Of a stretch of 64,000 bases of DNA, positions 58,105-64,000 are shown piece after piece. The stretch is taken from positions 143,400 to 207,399 of the forward strand of contig CANNZV010000868.1 of assembly GCA_947561585.1 (NCBI GenBank). The letters run 5' to 3'. The stretch comes from Caprella mutica. Lineage: Eukaryota; Arthropoda; Malacostraca; Amphipoda; Caprellidae. Under the pieces are notes generated by a model. The model saw only the letters and a program-made list of their open reading frames with translations. It was not told the DNA's origin and searched no databases. Within the stretch, counting starts at the first letter, position 1, and each line of letters begins with the position of its first letter. The position numbers and the translations under genes are program-made.

Positions 58105-58533
58105 CATTTATTTATTTATTTATCTATGTATTTATTTATTTATCATCTTGTTATTCGCATAACTCAAAAAGTATTGAACCATATTTCGTGAAACTTGGTG
58201 GGACGATTGGTCAGCGATCGGGTAAAAGGTCGAAGATCAAGGTCAAGGCCGTTTATAACTCAATAACCAAAAAGTATTCAACTAAATTGTCTGAAATTTA
58301 ATGGGACCATTGGACAATGTCCACGAACCATCTGGTAGAATTTATGGAGCGATCTGGTCAAAGCTCAACGTCAAGGTCATTTCTAACTCAATAACTCAAA
58401 AAATATTAAACCATATTGCATGAAACTTGGTGAGTCGATTGGACACTATCCAGTCACCAGTTTATCATATTTTGGTAGCAAACGGATTAGCAGCGACGAA
58501 GGTATGCGCTTTACCTAGTGCACATAATCTAGT
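58105..58533 (+). mobile_element. Helitron-like dispersed repeat, fullest copy
   Basis: Starts in (TTTA)n then ATCATCTTGTTATTCGCATA. The body contains three diverged units with AACTCAAAAAGTATT and a following AAGGTCAAGG segment. It ends AAGGTATGCGCTTTACCTAG ... ATAATCTAG. The end resembles the CTAG-type 3' terminus of Helitrons; no coding. Confidence 0.55.
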
Positions 58534-59499
58534 TGATATATTAAAACTCGCATGACATTTAAATTAGTATGCCATAACAGTCACATCCTTTACAGTAAAA
58601 TTAAACAGAAATCGTCAATTATTATTGGTAAATTAAACTGAATATGTAAAATGAATCAAGCAACTATACAATACGGTTTGATGGAAGTTTCTCAATGTTG
58701 AAAACTATTTCGAGCAAAACAAGAGAAAATGGTGGTCAGTATTTTTAATAATGTGTAATTGTAAAATAGCATGTTTATTACATTAAGAATTTATTAGTTA
58801 GTAAGAATTTATTGTTTGTTATTATAAAAATTGTTATTGTATTTGTTTTATTCTATTCTATTTCAGCTTAGTTGTTTTTCTTTATTTTTATTTGACTGTG
58901 ACTAGGACATTGAAATTGTTTTTGAGTAACTTTTGTCTTTGCTTCTTTCCTCTTGATAGTTTATTGTAATATAATAAAATCCATGAAAATTAAATATGTT
59001 TTTATTTACTATTTCATGTAACGAATAGTTAAACACATGTACACAGCTGTTCTCGAATACTGAGTAAGTTATATGAATAATAATAAATTATTAAACATTA
59101 ATTATTCACAAATAAACATGCTTTTGGAATGACATGGTTACTCTGGGATAATTAAAACAAAGGTTTCTATAATGTGTATAAAAGAAAGTGAATAAATTTT
59201 AGCACAAACCATGCTTTAATAATGACTTTTACGACTATACAATCACTTCTTAAAGCTGTTAAAACATTTTTTTTTAAATATTGAAAATAGTTTTTAAAAC
59301 TGTTTCGACTACAATCGATAGAACTTTAAATTCGGGCTTTTATTTTAATAGAACTACCAAAATTGTATTTGCCATTTTTATCTCCCACTTCCAATTGCAA
59401 TTCGGGCAAAATAGTCATAGAATTTATATTCTTTTGAAAAGCATATAGATTAAGTGGCGAGTTACATATTCCACAATATATGAATAAATATATATTTAA
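58534..59499. other. AT-rich intergenic DNA, no gene
   Basis: Nothing recognised. Confidence 0.4.
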
Positions 59500-59884
59500 G
59501 GTAAATATCTAGTTCACGTTCCTAATTGATTTAGCGACGTGAACTAGGAAGCGGGTAAACGTCCTATTTTAGGTCCCTCTTTTCTTGACAATTTATAAAT
59601 TTATTAACAAATAATAAAATCTGGATAAAGAATATAGCATTCTTTATGAAATTTATAATTTTCTTATAATGATTTTCGTATAATTTTCTGAATTTCAATT
59701 TCAAATATTCCTTTTTGGTTTTATTTGTGTATGTAGTTAAGATACTAGATTTTCTCTCTATTACTATTTTTTAGTGGAAAAAAACAGATAAAAGGAAATT
59801 TAATTAAACAAAAAATAATTAACAAATACCCCCTTCCTAGTTCACGTCCCTAAATGAAATAGGGACGTGAACTAGGAATTTACC
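59500..59884. mobile_element. Element whose terminal arms are themselves palindromes
   Basis: Left arm 59500-59552 and right arm 59833-59884 are inverted copies (about 47 of 53 matching) running GGTAAAT to ATTTACC. Each arm contains CTAGTTCACGTCCCT and its complement AGGGACGTGAACTAG, so each folds alone or with the other. AT-rich spacer, no coding. Confidence 0.75.
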
Positions 59885-59889
59885 GGATT

Positions 59890-60050
59890 AATTTACCATT
59901 TTAACATGTTATTGTACTTGGTATCCATGAGACCGACATGTATCATGGATACAAAATAAAATAACGAGTTAATGTTATATTACGAATTTATAATATTTTA
60001 TCTTATATGATTTAAAATGCGACACTTACCTTATAATCGAAAGTTCCACA
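59890..60050. mobile_element. Degenerate hairpin MITE
   Basis: Retains the GGTATCCATGAGACC / GTATCATGGATAC centre. The terminal arms are largely decayed (GACACTTACCTTATAATCG). Confidence 0.4.
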
Positions 60051-60462
60051 TAGCCCACTAATCATTTTTTTAATTTCCTACAAAGCAATCGAACATTCCA
60101 TGCTAAAAAGGAGATGACATAATTTCTAAAATAGATTCACTAATAAACTCGATCCAATTCGAACGAATCTCGATGATGAAAATATTCAAAAATTTCAATT
60201 TCATAGACTTTTGTTTTATGTACTTCTACCTAATGCATTTCGTAATAAAATGCTTAACAAGTTCTATTAGAGAACATAACTATGTTCTCTATTGAGACTC
60301 TATTAATTGAAATTAATGCTTTGTTATTCGAAGTAAAAAGCGAAATGTTTAAAATAGAAATGGAGTCATGAAGTGAAATTGCTTCAAATTTTATACTTAG
60401 AGTTGAAAAAATTATTATAGATTATAAGTATTAATTATAAACGGTGATTATTATTGATAATC

Positions 60463-60843
60463 TCCTAAGCATCACAAGTTAATGGGGAACTAGGTTGACA
60501 AGTCGTATTGGTACTGAGTGGTTTTTTGCAAAATGAGCCAACATGGTGACGGAAAGGGCTGTTTTATTAAAAAGATCTTGGCCGAAGTGTTGCCGATATG
60601 TTAATCAAGTTTCAGTAATACAATGTTGATACGCTATATATTAATCAGGTTGGGCCAATATGACAATTCAATGGGATGGAATCGCCACATTGAACCAACC
60701 TTCTCCCAAGGTAACATTCCATGAGAATGGAAAACCACATTATCCCCATGTAATTTCATGGCTACTTTTCAGTCTGTCATCTCTTGCCCATCTGACCATC
60801 TAGTGCCCATGTTGGCACAATATGTGTCATGGTTGCTTGGGAT
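60463..60843. mobile_element. Short element of the CCAAGCAACCA family
   Basis: Left end TCCTAAGCATCACAAGTTAA and right end CATGGTTGCTTGGGA. The last 230 bp match 48720-48950 closely and the first 140 bp match part of the 46426 copy. Probably close to the basic MITE form. Confidence 0.65.
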
Positions 60844-60999
60844 GTTCTAATAAAAAGATTATATTTTTGAAAACGAGATTTTTTTTCATATTAAAGATAT
60901 ATATTCTTTATTTCAAATATGCTCAAGATTACAGTTTTTAATAATTCTATAGTTATTAATATATATTCATAACATATTATTAGTTAATGCCTTTGATTT

Positions 61000-61155
61000 G
61001 GCTTAATTGTCTTGGGGCCCAATAGTCCGGAGCCCATTTTTCGTAAATCCCAATTGTCCTGGGCTCAATTGTCCTGGGCTCAATTGTCTTGGGCCCAATT
61101 GACCTTGGCCCAATTGTCATGGGCCCAATTGACCCTGGCTCAATTGTCGGGGCCC
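61000..61155. mobile_element. Solo foldback-like terminus D
   Basis: About nine direct copies of a 15-16-bp unit (AATTGTCCTGGGCTC), closely related to the ends of element A at 8256-9188. No inverted partner within the window to the right or in the preceding 2 kb. Confidence 0.65.
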
Positions 61156-63257
61156 TTATTTAATGAAGTATTTCTTATTTAATGAAGTATTCCGTAGATA
61201 AAATTTCCATACTAAAAAATTATCTTATATTTATTATTGTAATATTATATATTAAAATCTAAGACAAATCATCAATTAATTTTTTTAACCATCGATAGCT
61301 CCATGAAATTATAATAATATCTTCATTATTTATTCTATTATTCCTATTGTATTTTTGAATATATATTTATATCCTAATTATATCGCCATAATTCAATTAT
61401 TTTACTATTTCAATTTTATTATCCTATTTCTATTATCAATTATTCAATTATGTTTTATTCTATTATCATTATTTACAAAGTTCTTTTTGATAAAGATTTT
61501 GAACTAAAATATTTCATACCAAACCATACAATTTAACAATGAATTAATATCTCTTTAACGATAGCATACTTTATATTTACTAGTGCACAAGCACTGTCAA
61601 AAATGACAGCATTTTCAATATGACAATCTTATGAAATGTTTAGGTAGAATTGACTGAAAAACGGAACACTTCACTTTAGAACAAGAAAATGAACAGTAAA
61701 AATAGGTTCATTAATATCAGCTACATGAACGTAAATTTAAAATGAACGTGAATTAGAGTATCATTTAATAAGATATAGACATTAAAGGTTACATATGAAA
61801 TATATAGAAAGGATGTAAACAACAAACTACATCTATAAAACACATTGCTAGGTTCAGCTTCTATTATTCCTGACGGTCCTATTAAACACTAATCCTTTAA
61901 CACACAAAACAAGCTGTAGAGCAAAATTAATTTCATTTAATAGATAAAATATTAGATAGATGACCTTTTTAGAAACAGTATATTGAGAAAAAATCACTTT
62001 TTATTTTTAATTAAGTTTAAATGTTATTTGGTAATAACTTTGGGTTGTTCAAAATATAAAATAATTATGTGGCATGTCCTACATTTATTTTTACACTTTT
62101 TATTGCTGGAATGTGATTATAGTGACTAAAATTGGACATTATTTGATGTTTTTTAAGGGTTATTAAGTGATTGTGACAGACAGACAGACCTCTCTTATTT
62201 AGTATTAGTGATTATGATGATAAATGATTTTAAAAAAAGATAATAATGAATATTAAAATTTATATTTATCCACAAGTATTTTTTTATCTTTTCAATTATT
62301 TTTTTATGTAATGTGCAGACTTGCTATATTTATTTATGTATATATTTTAAATAGCTATGTTCATATATATAATAACTATAAATTACCGCGTGTATCGGAG
62401 TAGGAAGTTGTCGAATTAAAAGTCAGTAACTATAATTCATCTCTGCAATCATTAGTTACTTATTTATTAATTAGCTTTAATGTGTAATTAGCTTTCAAAT
62501 CCTCTTATCCAGAGAGTAATTATTTCCCCATCATAATGTTTTAATACACAATAAAATAATTATAACACATACTACATTGCTAAGCTCATTAATTAATACT
62601 TTGATTATCTAGGAGCTAAATACATTCGAGAACATTATTTTATTTTTATCGGTCACAGTTATGAAGAACAGGAACGATTTAAAATGAAAATATTTTTTTC
62701 TCATAATAAAAATTTATTGATATTTTACTGATTATTTTAGGTTAAGTTTAAATTAACTTCATCATATCTTTTTTGCAGGACTATATGCATAAAATTATTT
62801 TAAATATGGGTTCAAAATAAGTTTATGTAAAATATTAAAATTAATAACTGTTGCAAGATTAAGATTCTGTACTACTAAAGTCTGAAGCTTAATAATCATC
62901 AATGGAAGGTATGATTAAGTGTAATTAAAAGTAATTAAGCTCAACTTTGAGTTCCAGAACCATACCTACTTATAAGTTGAATTAATTTTGAATTACTGCA
63001 TGAACTTCTAAATGTTAGATTTAATATTTCAAGTTCAATGTTTCGCATTTATGACGTCATAATTAATAAAGTTTGATTATTAAATATTCTGATTACTCGT
63101 GATAAGTAACAATAATTATCAACTTTGACTTGGCAATTATCATTAGTGACCTATGTACTGAGAAATTAAATGAGGAGGAACTGTAGCAGGAATATCTATC
63201 TAATTTGAGAAAAATCTGGAGGATAATAACTCATAATTAGGGAAAGTTCCTAGTTAT
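61156..63257. other. Very AT-rich intergenic DNA, no gene
   Basis: No frame of note. Tail-like (GACA)n GACCTCTCTTATTTAGTA segment near 62178-62205 could be the 3' end of a retroelement, but there is no body attached. Confidence 0.4.
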
Positions 63258-64000
63258 AGAACACCATCACAGTGACTCTTTTCTCTGATAGTACATCATC
63301 ACAGTGACTCTTTTCTCTGATACTACATCATCACAGTGACTCTTTTCTCTGATAGTACATCATCACAGTGACTCTTTTCTCTGATAGTACATCATCACAG
63401 TGACTCTTTTCTCTGATAGTACATCATCACAGTGACTCTTTTCTCTGATAGTACATCATCACAGTGACTCTTTTCTCTGATAGTACATCATCACAGTGAC
63501 TCTTTTCTCTGATAGTACATCATCACAGTGACTCTTTTCTCCGATAGTACATCATCACAGTGACTCTTTTCTCTGATAGTACATCATCACAGTGACTCTT
63601 TCTCTGATAGTACATCATCACAGTGATTCTTTTCTCTGATAGTACATCATCACAGTGACTCTTTTCTCTGACAGTAAATCATCACAGTGACTCTTTTCTC
63701 TGATAGTACATCATCACAGTGACTCTTTTCTCTGATAGTACATCATCACAGTGACTCTTTTCTCTGATAGTACATCATCACAGTGACTCTTTTCTCTGAT
63801 AGTACATCATCACAGTGACTCTTTTCTCTGATAGTACATCATCACAGTGACTCCTCTCTCTGATAGTACATCATCACAGTGACTCTTTTCTCCGCTAGTA
63901 CATCATCACAGTGACTCTTTTCTCTGATAGTACATCATCACAGTGACTCTTTTCTCTGATAGTACATCATCACTGTGACTCTTTTCTCTGATAGTACATC
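63258..64000. repeat. Minisatellite, 32-bp unit, runs off the right edge
   Basis: At least 23 copies of ACATCATCACAGTGACTCTT followed by TTCTCTGATAGT. Very homogeneous (few single-base variants, one 1-bp deletion at about 63600), implying recent expansion. True length unknown because it crosses position 64000. Confidence 0.95.

Noticed and set aside
62178..62205. GACA-repeat tail as a retrotransposon 3' end
   Set aside because: No coding body or conserved 3'UTR precedes it.

Overview
The window is AT-rich animal nuclear DNA with introns, dense transposon relics and many minisatellite arrays. An insect-type 'long' Toll receptor gene and arthropod core-promoter signals (Inr TCAGT with a DPE) point to an insect. 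A hemipteran is my best guess, but the sequence alone does not prove it. Coding density is very low: three real genes plus one dead retrotransposon fragment.

Left edge (1-2.8 kb): the 5' part of a Toll-6/Toll-7-class receptor on the minus strand. It has 868 open codons and runs off position 1 before the transmembrane and TIR regions. A TATA-less Inr+DPE promoter and four small upstream ORFs precede it.

3-16 kb: Toll upstream region. It holds three short noncoding blocks (3055, 7956, 9398) that reappear in the same order and orientation at 52667, 55467 and 57203, almost unchanged, while the DNA between them does not align. Many hairpin MITEs, a foldback-like element and two minisatellites fill the rest.

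16.3-31.4 kb: two tandem plus-strand paralogous F-box genes (16440-20058 and 27633-30875). Each has a tiny first coding exon, a 153-nt F-box exon and one long leucine-rich exon. They share a promoter motif at identical distance from the initiator and a nearly identical 176-bp block at the probable poly(A) site. Long minisatellites (23.6-24.2 and 25.2-26.9 kb) lie between them. An intron of the second gene carries a 95-bp-arm inverted repeat.

31.4-64 kb: no intact gene seen. Contents are MITEs (several nested), foldback-like elements with repeated terminal motifs and 9-bp target duplications, a non-LTR reverse-transcriptase relic split by another element, Helitron-like dispersed repeats, E-box and CRE-like site clusters, a 1.7-kb minisatellite with higher-order structure, and a further array running off the right edge.

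The two most unusual signals are the ordered, near-identical noncoding block pairs, and a group of elements with unrelated terminal sequences but one shared architecture (short GC-rich units repeated in inverted orientation at both ends).
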